A stretch of DNA of 47,066 nucleotides. It comes from Chloroflexota bacterium. GTDB taxonomy: Bacteria > Chloroflexota > Anaerolineae > Promineifilales > Promineifilaceae. The notes below the pieces were generated by a model. That model saw nothing but the letters and a program-made list of their open reading frames with translations. It searched no databases and was not told the origin of the DNA. The first letter of the stretch is position 1. The number at the start of each line of letters is the position of its first letter. The position numbers and the translations under genes are program-made. This document shows, piece by piece, positions 22,471 through 30,087 of this stretch. The stretch is taken from NCBI GenBank assembly GCA_013112725.1, contig JABFFZ010000043.1, positions 1 to 47,066 of the forward strand, read 5' to 3'.

Positions 22471-23307
22471 ATGTTCACCACCCTCATCTCCCCGGAATCT
22501 CTGCTGCTTCATTTGTCTGATCCCGCTTGGGTGATTGTGGATTGCCGGTTTGAACTGGCAGATACGGAAGCGGGTCGCCGCCAATATGCCGCCGGGCATA
22601 TTCCGGGGGCGTTGTATGCCCATTTGGACGAGGATTTGAGCGGGCCGCCGGTGACGGACAACGGCCGTCACCCATTGCCCACCCCCGCCGCCATGACCGC
22701 CCTCTTTGGCCGGTTGGGGATTGATGAGCGTAAGCAAGTGGTGGTGTATGACGCCGGAAATGGGGCGTATGCGGCGCGGTTGTGGTGGATGTTGCATTAT
22801 ATGGGGCATCAGGCAACGGCCGTACTCGATGGCGGTTGGGCAGTTTGGCAGGCGGCGGGTCTGCCGGTGAGTGATGAGGTGGGGACGCCGCGCCCAACTG
22901 TTTTCACTGGCGCGCCACATGGTGAGTGGCTGGTGCAAATGGCCGATGTGCCCGGCGTGCCGCTGCTGGTGGATTCCCGCGGCCCGGCCCGTTATCGCGG
23001 CGAGATTGAGCCGATTGACAAAAAAGCGGGGCATATTCCGGAAGCGGTGAACTATTTTTACGAGCAGAATTGGGGAGCAAACGGTCGTTACCTGGCACCC
23101 AATCAACTACGAACCCAATTGCAGGCGCTTCTAGGGCAGACGCCGCCGGATGAGGCGGTTTTTTACTGTGGTTCCGGGGTGAGCGCCTGCGTGAACATTC
23201 TGGCCATGGCGCATAGTGGGTTGGGGTACGGCCGTCTCTACGTTGGTTCCTGGAGTGAATGGAGCCGCCAACCGGAAAATCCGGTGGCTGTTGGTGGAGA
23301 ACCGTGA
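22471..23307 (+). CDS. Two-domain rhodanese-type sulfurtransferase
   Basis: This 278-residue thiosulfate or 3-mercaptopyruvate sulfurtransferase has two rhodanese domains. The first, inactive one (VIVDCRFELAD, GHIPGALYAHLDEDLSG) spans about 1-140. The second, catalytic one ends in the active loop CGSGVSAC, whose first Cys carries the persulfide. CGSGV(S/T)A is closer to thiosulfate/mercaptopyruvate enzymes of bacteria. The helix LVDSRGPARYRGE marks the second domain. The start is ATG 22471 (MFTTLISPESLL); the earlier in-frame ATG at 22414 lies inside the hairpin. No sulfur-metabolism partner is adjacent. Confidence 0.9.
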   Translation: MFTTLISPESLLLHLSDPAWVIVDCRFELADTEAGRRQYAAGHIPGALYAHLDEDLSGPPVTDNGRHPLPTPAAMTALFGRLGIDERKQVVVYDAGNGAYAARLWWMLHYMGHQATAVLDGGWAVWQAAGLPVSDEVGTPRPTVFTGAPHGEWLVQMADVPGVPLLVDSRGPARYRGEIEPIDKKAGHIPEAVNYFYEQNWGANGRYLAPNQLRTQLQALLGQTPPDEAVFYCGSGVSACVNILAMAHSGLGYGRLYVGSWSEWSRQPENPVAVGGEP

Positions 23308-23342
23308 TTTGTAATCGGTAATCCGTGACCCGTGAGGTAACC

Positions 23343-23423
23343 GTTCAGACCTGGCAGGTTTTTACCAGTTCAACTTGAAACTTTGCAGGCCAAAAACCTG
23401 TCAGGTCTCTTGAGGGACTGAAC
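23343..23423 (+). repeat. MITE-like repeat, subtype C, copy 1
   Basis: Ends GTTCAGACCTGGCAGGTTTT and AAAACCTGTCAGGTCTC...CTGAAC, with a core ACCAGTTCAACTTGAAACTT. The same element lies in reverse orientation at 38522-38603, almost identical. Arms and ends match subtype B at about two thirds of positions, so B and C share one ancestry. The rest of 23308-23493 holds only palindromic words (GTAATCGGTAATCC). Confidence 0.85.
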
Positions 23424-23493
23424 ACTTACCCCGTGAGTCCACTGAAGAAAGCCACCACAGAGACACGGAGGCACGGGCTTCGGCTTATGGGCA

Positions 23494-24099
23494 TCATTCA
23501 ACCAGGACGGCGCCGGTGAGTTCGGGTAAATGAAAATTGGGCGGCCATTTGGTGTCTTTGTTGTAACGCGCTTCTCTTAAATCTGTGCCGGTCAGTGTGG
23601 CGCTACTGAGATCACATCCTCGTAAATCGGTGAAATGCAGCCGGGCCTTGCTAAAGTTACAGTTATTCATGTTCGCGCCCTGCAAACTGACTTTCCCCAG
23701 GTAGGCTTCTGTCAGGTCTGCGTTTTCCAGATTGGCTCTTTTGAGCGAGGCCATAAACAGTTTGGCTTTTTTCAGGGAGGCATTGGTCAGATTTGCCTCT
23801 ACCAGCGTTGCTCTCTCCAATGACGCGCCATCCAGGGTGGCATTTTTCATATTTGCCTTTTTAAGATTGACGTCGTTCATTTTCGCGCCGCTGAGGTTGA
23901 TGCCGCTCAAGTCCATCTTCGATAGATTCTCGCCATTGAGGATGATGCGGTCTGAGCCAACGACGCCGGCTGTTTGTTCAATCTGGTGGCGCCGCTCGTT
24001 GCGTTTTTTCTGGTCTTTTTGTTCTGCGGTCTCTACAGGTATGCCAGGAATATGTGAGGGTAAAGGGGTGTTTTCAGTTTGTGGCGCTTCTGAGCTCAT
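23494..24099 (-). CDS. Pentapeptide-repeat protein
   Basis: This 201-residue protein is dominated by about 20 consecutive A(D/N)LXX-type pentapeptides (NLSKM, DLSGI, NLSGA, KMNDV, NLKKA, NMKNA and so on) from about residue 60 to the end. They form a right-handed quadrilateral beta-helix. The first 55 residues are polar and charged (EQKDQKKRNERRHQIEQ), a likely helix. It is cytoplasmic. Functions in the family range from gyrase protection to unknown; nothing here decides. The start is ATG 24099 with GAGG eight bases upstream; a longer reading into 24273 is repeat DNA. Confidence 0.88.
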   Translation of the reverse strand: MSSEAPQTENTPLPSHIPGIPVETAEQKDQKKRNERRHQIEQTAGVVGSDRIILNGENLSKMDLSGINLSGAKMNDVNLKKANMKNATLDGASLERATLVEANLTNASLKKAKLFMASLKRANLENADLTEAYLGKVSLQGANMNNCNFSKARLHFTDLRGCDLSSATLTGTDLREARYNKDTKWPPNFHLPELTGAVLVE

Positions 24100-24365
24100 G
24101 CTGGTTTCCTCGGTGATGTGATGGTCAATTTTTATCACGAGTTGTGTGATCATGGCAAGCAGCCTGGGGTTTCTATTCCCAGGTGACTTCACAAGCTGGG
24201 CTTTACAGGATTTCATGGGGTTCGGCGTGACGAGTGACGAGTGATGCGTGTGGTCTCTCTGGTCATGCATCACTCGTCATGCATCACAGCCTGCCATGAG
24301 CTTGTCGAAGGGGCCTGTCAACCCCCTGAGTTCCCAAAGAGCCGCTGCCCACAAGCTGATCTGGT
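24100..24365. repeat. Non-coding gap with GTGATGCGTGA-family inverted repeat
   Basis: GTGACGAGTGATGCGTG (about 24232) faces CATGCATCACTCGTCATGCATCAC (about 24265-24288). It is followed by a GAGCTTGTCGAAGG word, which recurs in many bacterial genomes. No protein is seen. Confidence 0.5.
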
Positions 24366-24394
24366 TTGTCATGGTTGGCGGGGGCTGTTATAAT
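24366..24394 (+). promoter_or_regulatory. Sigma-70-type promoter of tRNA-Thr
   Basis: TTGTCA (24366-24371), a 17-bp spacer, and TATAAT (24389-24394). The tRNA begins 12 bp after the -10 box. Confidence 0.82.
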
Positions 24395-24406
24395 TTCGCC
24401 CGCAAC

Positions 24407-24479
24407 GCCAGCTTAGCTCAGTCGGTAGAGCGACGCACTCGTAATGCGTAGGTCAAGGGTTCGACTCCCTTAGCTGGCT
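24407..24479 (+). tRNA. tRNA-Thr (CGT)
   Basis: Acceptor GCCAGCT/AGCTGGC, D-arm GCTC-AGTCGGTA-GAGC, anticodon arm ACGCA-CTCGTAA-TGCGT, T-arm AAGGG-TTCGACT-CCCTT. A canonical housekeeping tRNA whose D-loop reads GGTA, unlike the GGCA of most array members at 11.3-12.8 kb. Confidence 0.95.
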
Positions 24480-24486
24480 TGGCATG

Positions 24487-24517
24487 AAGGTCAGCTTTAG
24501 GCTGGCCTTTTTGTTTT
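24487..24517 (+). terminator. Intrinsic terminator of tRNA-Thr
   Basis: Stem AAGGTCAGC / GCTGGCCTT (24487-24495 with 24501-24509), one G-T pair, then a T-rich run. Confidence 0.85.
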
Positions 24518-24527
24518 TAAGCTGTTG

Positions 24528-24564
24528 GAGATTGGAGATTGGGTGATCTCTAATCTCCAATCTC
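24528..24564. repeat. Leader hairpin before udk
   Basis: GAGATTGGAGATT against AATCTCCAATCTC (13 bp), ending one base before the AGGA ribosome site. It has the same design as the terminator stem at 15619 but no T run. Confidence 0.7.
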
Positions 24565-24578
24565 AGGATGGCATGGAT

Positions 24579-25211
24579 ATGAGCAGAAAAAAGCCGGTGG
24601 TGTTTGGGGTGGCGGGGGGCACGGCGTCGGGTAAAACGACGGTGGCGCGGACAATTTTAACGGCCGTCGGCCAATCCCAGATCGCCTATTTGCCCCATGA
24701 TGCCTACTACAAAGATCGCCCCGATCTTTCTTTTGCGGAGCGGGCCGCGGTGAACTATGACCATCCCAATTCGTTAGAGACGAAGCTGCTCATCCAGCAT
24801 ATCAAGCAGTTATTGGCCGGGGAGTCGGTGGCGGTGCCGGTGTATGATTTTACGCTGCACCGGCGTACCGAGGAGACGGTGCGGGTATCACCGTGCCCGA
24901 TTATTCTGGTAGATGGGATTTTGATTTTTACACGGCGCAAACTGCGGGAGTTGATGGACATCAAGTTGTTTGTGGATACGGACGCCGATGTGCGGTTTAT
25001 TCGCCGTTTGCAGCGAGATATGCAGGAGCGCGGCCGTTCGCTGGATTCGGTGATTGCCCAATATCTAGAAACGGTACGGCCGATGCACATCAAGTTTGTG
25101 GAGCCGAGCAAACGGTTTGCCGATGTGATTTTGCCCAATGGGGGGATGAATGAAGTAGCGATTGCTATGGTGGTGTCGCGGTTGCAGGCGTTGTTGGCGG
25201 AACGGCCGTAG
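24579..25211 (+). CDS. udk: Uridine kinase
   Basis: This enzyme of about 210 residues phosphorylates uridine and cytidine in pyrimidine salvage. P-loop GGTASGKTT lies near residues 12-20. It is followed by the family's YLPHDAYYKDR, NYDHPNSLET, VPVYDFTLHRR and PIILVDGILIF (Walker B and nucleoside-binding segments), then RFIRRLQRDMQERGRS. Full length for Udk. ATG 24579 is preferred (AGGA ten bases upstream); ATG 24573 is the alternative. Transcribed after tRNA-Thr but separated from it by a terminator. Confidence 0.93.
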   Translation: MSRKKPVVFGVAGGTASGKTTVARTILTAVGQSQIAYLPHDAYYKDRPDLSFAERAAVNYDHPNSLETKLLIQHIKQLLAGESVAVPVYDFTLHRRTEETVRVSPCPIILVDGILIFTRRKLRELMDIKLFVDTDADVRFIRRLQRDMQERGRSLDSVIAQYLETVRPMHIKFVEPSKRFADVILPNGGMNEVAIAMVVSRLQALLAERP

Positions 25212-25265
25212 GCCGTAATCCGTGAGCCGTAATTCGTAATCGGTAATCGGTTTACGGCTTACGGG
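25211..25265. repeat. CGGTAATC/CCGTAA palindromic words
   Basis: Runs of CGTAATC, GGTAATCGG and TTACGGCTTACGGG fill the gap between udk and the convergent glycosyltransferase. Similar words occur at 12539-12590, 23308-23340 and 30040-30065. Confidence 0.45.
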
Positions 25266-26372
25266 TTAAGAAAATTGGCGGTAAAGATTGAGGGTGGCCA
25301 CGGCCGTAGCTCGCCAGGTGAATTGTTGCGCCTGGGCCAGCGATTTTTGCCGGTATTCGGCTATGAGCGCGGGATTCTGCAGAAAGTGATTGATTTGCCG
25401 GGTGATGTCGGCCGTGTCATGGGGGTTGGTGTAGAGGGCGGCTTCTGCGGCGACTTCGGGCAGGCTGGAAATGCTGCTGGTGATCACGGCCGTGCCACAA
25501 GCCATTGCCTCGATTACTGGCAAGCCAAACCCCTCATATAAACTAGGAAATATAAAAAAGTGGGCGCCGCTGTATAAAGCGGGCAGGTCGGCGTCGGACA
25601 CCGGGCCAATAAAACGGATAGTCTCGCCAGCGCCCAACTGCTGTGCCCGTTCTCTGGCTTCCGGGTAACGGCCGTCCCAGGCGCCGGCAATGGCTAAGGT
25701 GACTCTGTTGGAATGAACGGCCGTCCATGCCTCCACCAGCCGTACCAGATTTTTGTGCGGTTTATTGATTCCCAGATACAACACATAGGAAGCAGGAAGC
25801 TGGTATTGTGCCCGTATCCGTTCTACTTCGGCGCCGGGTTGTGGCCTAAAGCGGGGGTCTGGGGCCAGCGGCACGGCCGTGACACGCGCTGGCCTGATAG
25901 CATACCGTTCTAAAACATCCTGCCGGGTGGCAGTTGAATCCACAATCAGATGGTCGGCGCTGCGCAAGGCCAGCCGGGTGGTCAGTTCAGACAGCAGCCG
26001 CTTCCAGGCCGGGAAATAGGCGGGAAAGAGTTGCGGGATGAGATCATGGATGGTGAGGATGGTGGGCAGGCGGGGCCGATAGGGCATCAGATAAAAGGGG
26101 CTGTGGTATGCAACCGCGCCATGCTGCCGCAGCAGCCGGGGAATTTGCCATTGTTGGGACAGGTTAAAAGGGGAAACGGCCGTAACAACCTGCCGTACCT
26201 GCGCTTGAGGTGGCGGCAAGGGCCAGGGCGACGGCCGTGATCCATCTACCAGTAGCGCCAGTTCTTCACCGGCCTGCAATTCCGCCACTATCGCCCGCGC
26301 CAGATTGCTGACATAGCGGCCAATGCCGGGAAAATGCTCAGTGGCGGTTCGGGCGTCTAAAAAGTAGCGCAT
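25266..26372 (-). CDS. Family 4-type (GT-B) glycosyltransferase
   Basis: A 368-residue retaining glycosyltransferase. The N-terminal domain starts MRYFLDARTATEHFPGIGRY, matching GT4 enzymes related to mannosyltransferases. The C-terminal domain has YVLYLGINKPHKNL for donor binding, IRFIGPVSDADLPALY, and the signature EGFGLPVIEAMACGTAVI, whose two Glu bind the nucleotide sugar. It is cytosolic or membrane-peripheral. Neighbouring glycosyltransferases and a distant dTDP-rhamnose gene suggest surface polysaccharide or glycolipid synthesis. Sugar specificity is unknown. No strong ribosome site precedes the ATG. Confidence 0.88.
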   Translation of the reverse strand: MRYFLDARTATEHFPGIGRYVSNLARAIVAELQAGEELALLVDGSRPSPWPLPPPQAQVRQVVTAVSPFNLSQQWQIPRLLRQHGAVAYHSPFYLMPYRPRLPTILTIHDLIPQLFPAYFPAWKRLLSELTTRLALRSADHLIVDSTATRQDVLERYAIRPARVTAVPLAPDPRFRPQPGAEVERIRAQYQLPASYVLYLGINKPHKNLVRLVEAWTAVHSNRVTLAIAGAWDGRYPEARERAQQLGAGETIRFIGPVSDADLPALYSGAHFFIFPSLYEGFGLPVIEAMACGTAVITSSISSLPEVAAEAALYTNPHDTADITRQINHFLQNPALIAEYRQKSLAQAQQFTWRATAVATLNLYRQFS

Positions 26373-26425
26373 AGGTCATTTTTTTGAGATTAGAGGTTAG
26401 AGACGGGGATCACCTCATCACCTCA

Positions 26426-27586
26426 TCACCTGCTCACCCCACGCTGCATCACCTTACCAACCTCCCGGGCGGTGCGTTGGATGGTGAAATGGGTTTCGGC
26501 GCGGCGACGGCCGTTGTCCCCCATCTGCCGCCGTTTTTCATCATCGGTCAATAAGCCGATAACGGCTTCCGCCAGCGCTGGAACGCTGCCCGGTGGGGTG
26601 AGCAGACCCGTCACATTATTCTGCACAATTTCTGGCAGCGCGCCGTGTGCAAAAGCGACCACCGGTCTGGCCATGGCCATCGCCTCAATGTTTACCAGGC
26701 CAAAAGGCTCTGGCTCACCCGGATGCACAAAAACATCCATCGCCGCCAGTGGTGGGCGCACATCATCGAGCATACCAGTAAAAACGACCTGACCGGCAAT
26801 GCCCAATTCCTGCGCCAGATGGGTCACTTGCCGGGCATAATCGTCCTCTACAGCAAAGTTTGCCCCGCCCACCACTACAAAGTACACCTCTGGCTGCTGC
26901 CGCAGAATGTGTGTGGCCATGTGCAAGAATGGAAGTTGGCCCTTCCACGGCCGTAAACGCCCCACCATGCCCACCAATGGCGTATCTTCAGGAATACCAT
27001 GTTGGGCGCGAAACGGCCGTCCGTCCAGCCTCGGATCAAATTTGTCCACTTCAATGCCGTTGTGAACGACGGCTGTTTTGCCCGCACAGGGCAATTGTTG
27101 GGCCACCGCATGGGAGTTGGCAATGACCTGGGTAGCAGACGCACAAAGCAGGCGTTTCACGGCCGTGTCTGCCCGGATATGGCGCGGTTTTGTTTCTGAT
27201 AGCCAGAAGTCGCGCATGTGCCAGAAGAACGGCCGTTTTGCCAGCCGGGCGGCGGGGGCGGCATACAACGCAGCCCGGACGGTATTGGCGTAAATGGCGT
27301 TAGCCTGCACCTGCCGCGCCAGCCTTGCCAATTGGCGGGCACTTCGCGCCCCATCGGCCGCAAAACGGGGCGAGCGACGCAGGCGCGGCAAAGAGAACAA
27401 GTGACAGGGCAGCCCGGCGCGCATGGCGCGGTCAGCCAATTGCCCCGGCACGCAGGCCAGATGCGGTTGCCACTCCGCCCGATCCAGGTATTGCAGCAGC
27501 AGCAGCAGGCTTTGTTCGGCCCCACCCAGCACCGGAGCATGGTCTACAAAAAGGACAGAGCGAAAAGGTGCGCTTTTTTGAATCAT
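26426..27586 (-). CDS. Family 4-type (GT-B) glycosyltransferase
   Basis: This protein of about 386 residues begins FRSVLFVDHAPVLGGAEQSL, the GGAE loop typical of GT4 enzymes. It has LVGMVGRLRPWKGQLPFL in the donor domain and EPFGLVNIEAMAMARPVVAF with the E-x7-E pair. Two starts are possible: ATG 27586 (MIQKSAPF) or ATG 27631; neither has a clear ribosome site, and the extra 15 residues look unlike coding DNA. The gene is 53 bp upstream of the second glycosyltransferase and probably co-transcribed with it. Confidence 0.88.
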   Translation of the reverse strand: MIQKSAPFRSVLFVDHAPVLGGAEQSLLLLLQYLDRAEWQPHLACVPGQLADRAMRAGLPCHLFSLPRLRRSPRFAADGARSARQLARLARQVQANAIYANTVRAALYAAPAARLAKRPFFWHMRDFWLSETKPRHIRADTAVKRLLCASATQVIANSHAVAQQLPCAGKTAVVHNGIEVDKFDPRLDGRPFRAQHGIPEDTPLVGMVGRLRPWKGQLPFLHMATHILRQQPEVYFVVVGGANFAVEDDYARQVTHLAQELGIAGQVVFTGMLDDVRPPLAAMDVFVHPGEPEPFGLVNIEAMAMARPVVAFAHGALPEIVQNNVTGLLTPPGSVPALAEAVIGLLTDDEKRRQMGDNGRRRAETHFTIQRTAREVGKVMQRGVSR

Positions 27587-27691
27587 ATCGCTGGCTGGCT
27601 GCCGGATTGTGTTGTTCTTATCTGCACGCATACAGTATCATTTGCCATCAAACTGGCGCTGATCATACCTGGAAGTGGCCAGGAAACAACG

Positions 27692-27736
27692 ATAGGGGCT
27701 GGTGGCCGGTACAAATCACCGGCCACCAGCCCCTAT
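27692..27736 (+). promoter_or_regulatory. 19-bp perfect leader hairpin before a glycosyltransferase
   Basis: ATAGGGGCTGGTGGCCGGT (27692-27710), loop ACAAATC, and its exact complement at 27718-27736. The Shine-Dalgarno (AAGGGA) follows at once and the TTG start is at 27749. With no T run it cannot act as a classical terminator; it could affect mRNA stability or ribosome access. Confidence 0.75.
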
Positions 27737-27748
27737 AAAGGGATCACA

Positions 27749-28843
27749 TTGCGGATATTACACATCTACAAAGATTATTTTCCGGTCTTGGGTGGAATTG
27801 AAAACCATATCAGGCAGTTAGCGGAAGCGCAAACGGCCGCCGGCCACAACGTCACCGTCCTCGTCACCAACCCCAACCAGCAGTCAAAACAGGAGCAGCT
27901 AAATGGCGTCCATGTGGTGCGCGCCTGGCGGCTGGCGACAATTGCCTCCACCCCGCTTAGCCCGTCGCTGCCGCTGGCTACCCGCCGCCTGGCTGCCGAT
28001 GTGGTGCATGTGCATTCACCTTATCCGTTAGGGGAATTGAGCCAGTGGGGATTGGGCCGGTCACGGCCGTATGTCATTGGCTACCACAGCGATGTCATCA
28101 AACAACAAGGAATTTTGCGCTTCTACCGGCCATTGCTCAAGCGGGTGTTGGCCGGGGCGGGGCAGATTATCGTCGGCAGCGATAATTACGTGAATAGCTC
28201 CCCTTTTTTGCGGCCGTTAGCCAACAAATGCGCCATTGTCCCCTATGCTGTAGACGTGGCCCGTTTTGCCGGGGCACGGCCGTTAGTCCCTCCCGCCAAT
28301 GTGCCCACCCTCCTCTTTATCGGCCAGCACCGTTACTACAAAGGTGTGGATGATCTGATCCGAGTCATGCCGCAATTGGAGGCGCGGCTGCTCATTGGCG
28401 GCGATGGCCCCAAACGCGCCGAATGGGAAAACCTGGCGCAGCAGTTGGGCGTGGCCCACAAGGTTCAGTTCCTGGGGCGTATCCCAGATGAGGATTTGTC
28501 CGGATTTTATGCCAGCGGCGACATCTTTGTGTTACCTTCCAACAGTCGCGCCGAATCGTTTGGATTGGTATTACAAGAAGCAATGGCGGCGGCACGGCCG
28601 TGTGTCACCACCGAACTGGGCACCGGCACCTCCTGGCTCGTCCAACATGATGTCACCGGGTTGGTCGTTCCGCCTGAAAATCCCGCCGCCCTGGCCGCCG
28701 CGCTGGCCTCGTTGTTGGCCGACCCCGACAAACGGCGGCAAATGGGGCACGCCGGCCAACAGCGCGCCGGCGCCGAATTCACTGTAACCGAAATGGCCGC
28801 GCGGACTGAAGCGATTTATCAAGAAGTGATTGGAAATTTGTAG
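27749..28843 (+). CDS. Family 4-type (GT-B) glycosyltransferase
   Basis: A 364-residue glycosyltransferase: RILHIYKDYFPVLGGIENH at the start, then DVVHVHSPYPLGEL, LLFIGQHRYYKGVDDLI and ESFGLVLQEAMAAARPCV with the donor-binding Glu pair. The initiator is TTG 27749, seven bases after AAGG. The long in-frame extension upstream to 27218 is antisense to the divergent glycosyltransferase and is rejected. It probably acts with the two leftward enzymes on the same glycan. Confidence 0.88.
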   Translation: MRILHIYKDYFPVLGGIENHIRQLAEAQTAAGHNVTVLVTNPNQQSKQEQLNGVHVVRAWRLATIASTPLSPSLPLATRRLAADVVHVHSPYPLGELSQWGLGRSRPYVIGYHSDVIKQQGILRFYRPLLKRVLAGAGQIIVGSDNYVNSSPFLRPLANKCAIVPYAVDVARFAGARPLVPPANVPTLLFIGQHRYYKGVDDLIRVMPQLEARLLIGGDGPKRAEWENLAQQLGVAHKVQFLGRIPDEDLSGFYASGDIFVLPSNSRAESFGLVLQEAMAAARPCVTTELGTGTSWLVQHDVTGLVVPPENPAALAAALASLLADPDKRRQMGHAGQQRAGAEFTVTEMAARTEAIYQEVIGNL

Positions 28844-28872
28844 GGCGATTTGCTAAATCGCCTTACCCCTAC
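28844..28872. repeat. Leader hairpin before the desaturase
   Basis: GGCGATTT-GCT-AAATCGCC (28844-28862), with outer GTAGG/CCCTAC pairing, immediately followed by the AAAGGAG site of the desaturase. Confidence 0.65.
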
Positions 28873-28884
28873 AAAGGAGTTTTA

Positions 28885-29919
28885 ATGACAGACCCAACCC
28901 CCAAAATCCAGTCGGAACAAACCTTGCGCAACTGGCAAAAAATAGTAGCGCGTTATCAAGTACCGGATACACGCCGCAGCGTGTGGCAAATCGTCAACAC
29001 CCTTGTGCCCTATTTCATCGTCTGGGCGCTTATGATTGTGGCGCTCAATGTTTCCTTCTGGCTAACTATTCCCCTCATCATCCTGGCAGGATTATTGGCT
29101 GTGCGCATCTTCATCATTTTCCACGATTGTGGGCATGGTTCGTTTTTTGAATCGCGGCGGGCCAATGAGATCGTCGGATTCATCACCGGCACACTCGTTT
29201 TCACTGCTTACTATGCCTGGCGGCATGAACACGCCATCCACCATGCCTCGTCTGGCGATTTAGACCGGCGTGGGCATGGCGATGTGTGGATGATGACCGT
29301 CTCCGAATACCAGGTCGCCTCGCCGGGGCAGCGTCTGGTGTACCGCGTTTACCGCAACCCACTCTTCATGTTTATGATTGGCCCTCTGATCATGTTTCTC
29401 ATCTTAAACCGCTATCCGGTGAAAGCGCGGCGGCTGCGTGAAGTGCGCAGTATCTATTACACCGACCTGGCGTTGGTAGGCATTTTCATTGGCATGAGTT
29501 TTTTGATTGGTTTTTGGAACTTTGTCATCCTGCAATTATTGCTCTTGTTGGTTGCCTCTTCCATTGGCGTCTGGCTCTTTTATGTGCAGCACCAGTATGA
29601 AGGCGTCTACTGGCAGCGGCACAATGAATGGAATTATGCCGAGGCGGCCATTCAAGGCAGTTCGTTTTACGAACTGCCCAAGGTGCTGCAATGGTTCTCC
29701 GGCAGCATTGGCTACCATCATATTCACCACCTCAGCCCGCGCATCCCTAACTACAATTTGCAGGCGTGTCACGACGAAAATCCGCCATTTCAGATTACGC
29801 CCATCACGCTGCGGCAGAGCTTTCGCTGTGTGCGGTACCGGCTGTGGGATGAAAAGAATTACCGGCTCATTGGTTTTGGCGACCTGCGCCAGATGCAGCC
29901 AGGACCGGCTGGATCATAG
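28885..29919 (+). CDS. Membrane fatty-acid desaturase
   Basis: A 344-residue integral membrane di-iron desaturase. The three histidine boxes are present: HDCGH (80-84), HEHAIHH (114-120) and HHIHH near 278. Four to six hydrophobic helices lie at about 38-75, 95-112, 150-172 and 190-225. The HDCGH first box is of the acyl-lipid delta-12/omega-type rather than the delta-9 CoA type. It would introduce double bases into membrane lipids with ferredoxin or cytochrome as donor. The ATG has an AAAGGAG site. It follows the glycosyltransferase by 41 bp and may share its transcript, pointing to envelope lipid adjustment. Confidence 0.92.
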   Translation: MTDPTPKIQSEQTLRNWQKIVARYQVPDTRRSVWQIVNTLVPYFIVWALMIVALNVSFWLTIPLIILAGLLAVRIFIIFHDCGHGSFFESRRANEIVGFITGTLVFTAYYAWRHEHAIHHASSGDLDRRGHGDVWMMTVSEYQVASPGQRLVYRVYRNPLFMFMIGPLIMFLILNRYPVKARRLREVRSIYYTDLALVGIFIGMSFLIGFWNFVILQLLLLLVASSIGVWLFYVQHQYEGVYWQRHNEWNYAEAAIQGSSFYELPKVLQWFSGSIGYHHIHHLSPRIPNYNLQACHDENPPFQITPITLRQSFRCVRYRLWDEKNYRLIGFGDLRQMQPGPAGS

Positions 29920-29970
29920 TCACAGTTTCAGCCAGCGCTGCCCGTTTACCCAATTACTGCTCCCGTCGTT

Positions 29971-29999
29971 TTGACATAACGTAACAATTGATGTAATCT
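29971..29999 (+). promoter_or_regulatory. Possible promoter of the tandem receptor-like genes
   Basis: TTGACA (29971-29976), a 17-bp spacer and TAATCT (29994-29999), about 85 bp before the first start codon. The -10 is a weak match. Confidence 0.45.
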
Positions 30000-30087
30000 C
30001 AAGCCTATGTTTGTTGTCTTTGCGGCGTAGACTACCAAATACCGATTACAGATTGCCGGTTACTGGTTTTTAGAGTGGGAAAAGCCT

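Noticed and set aside
27218..27748. N-terminal extension of the rightward glycosyltransferase
   Set aside because: It is antisense to the conserved leftward glycosyltransferase and includes a 19-bp hairpin; homology to GT4 proteins starts at the TTG at 27749.
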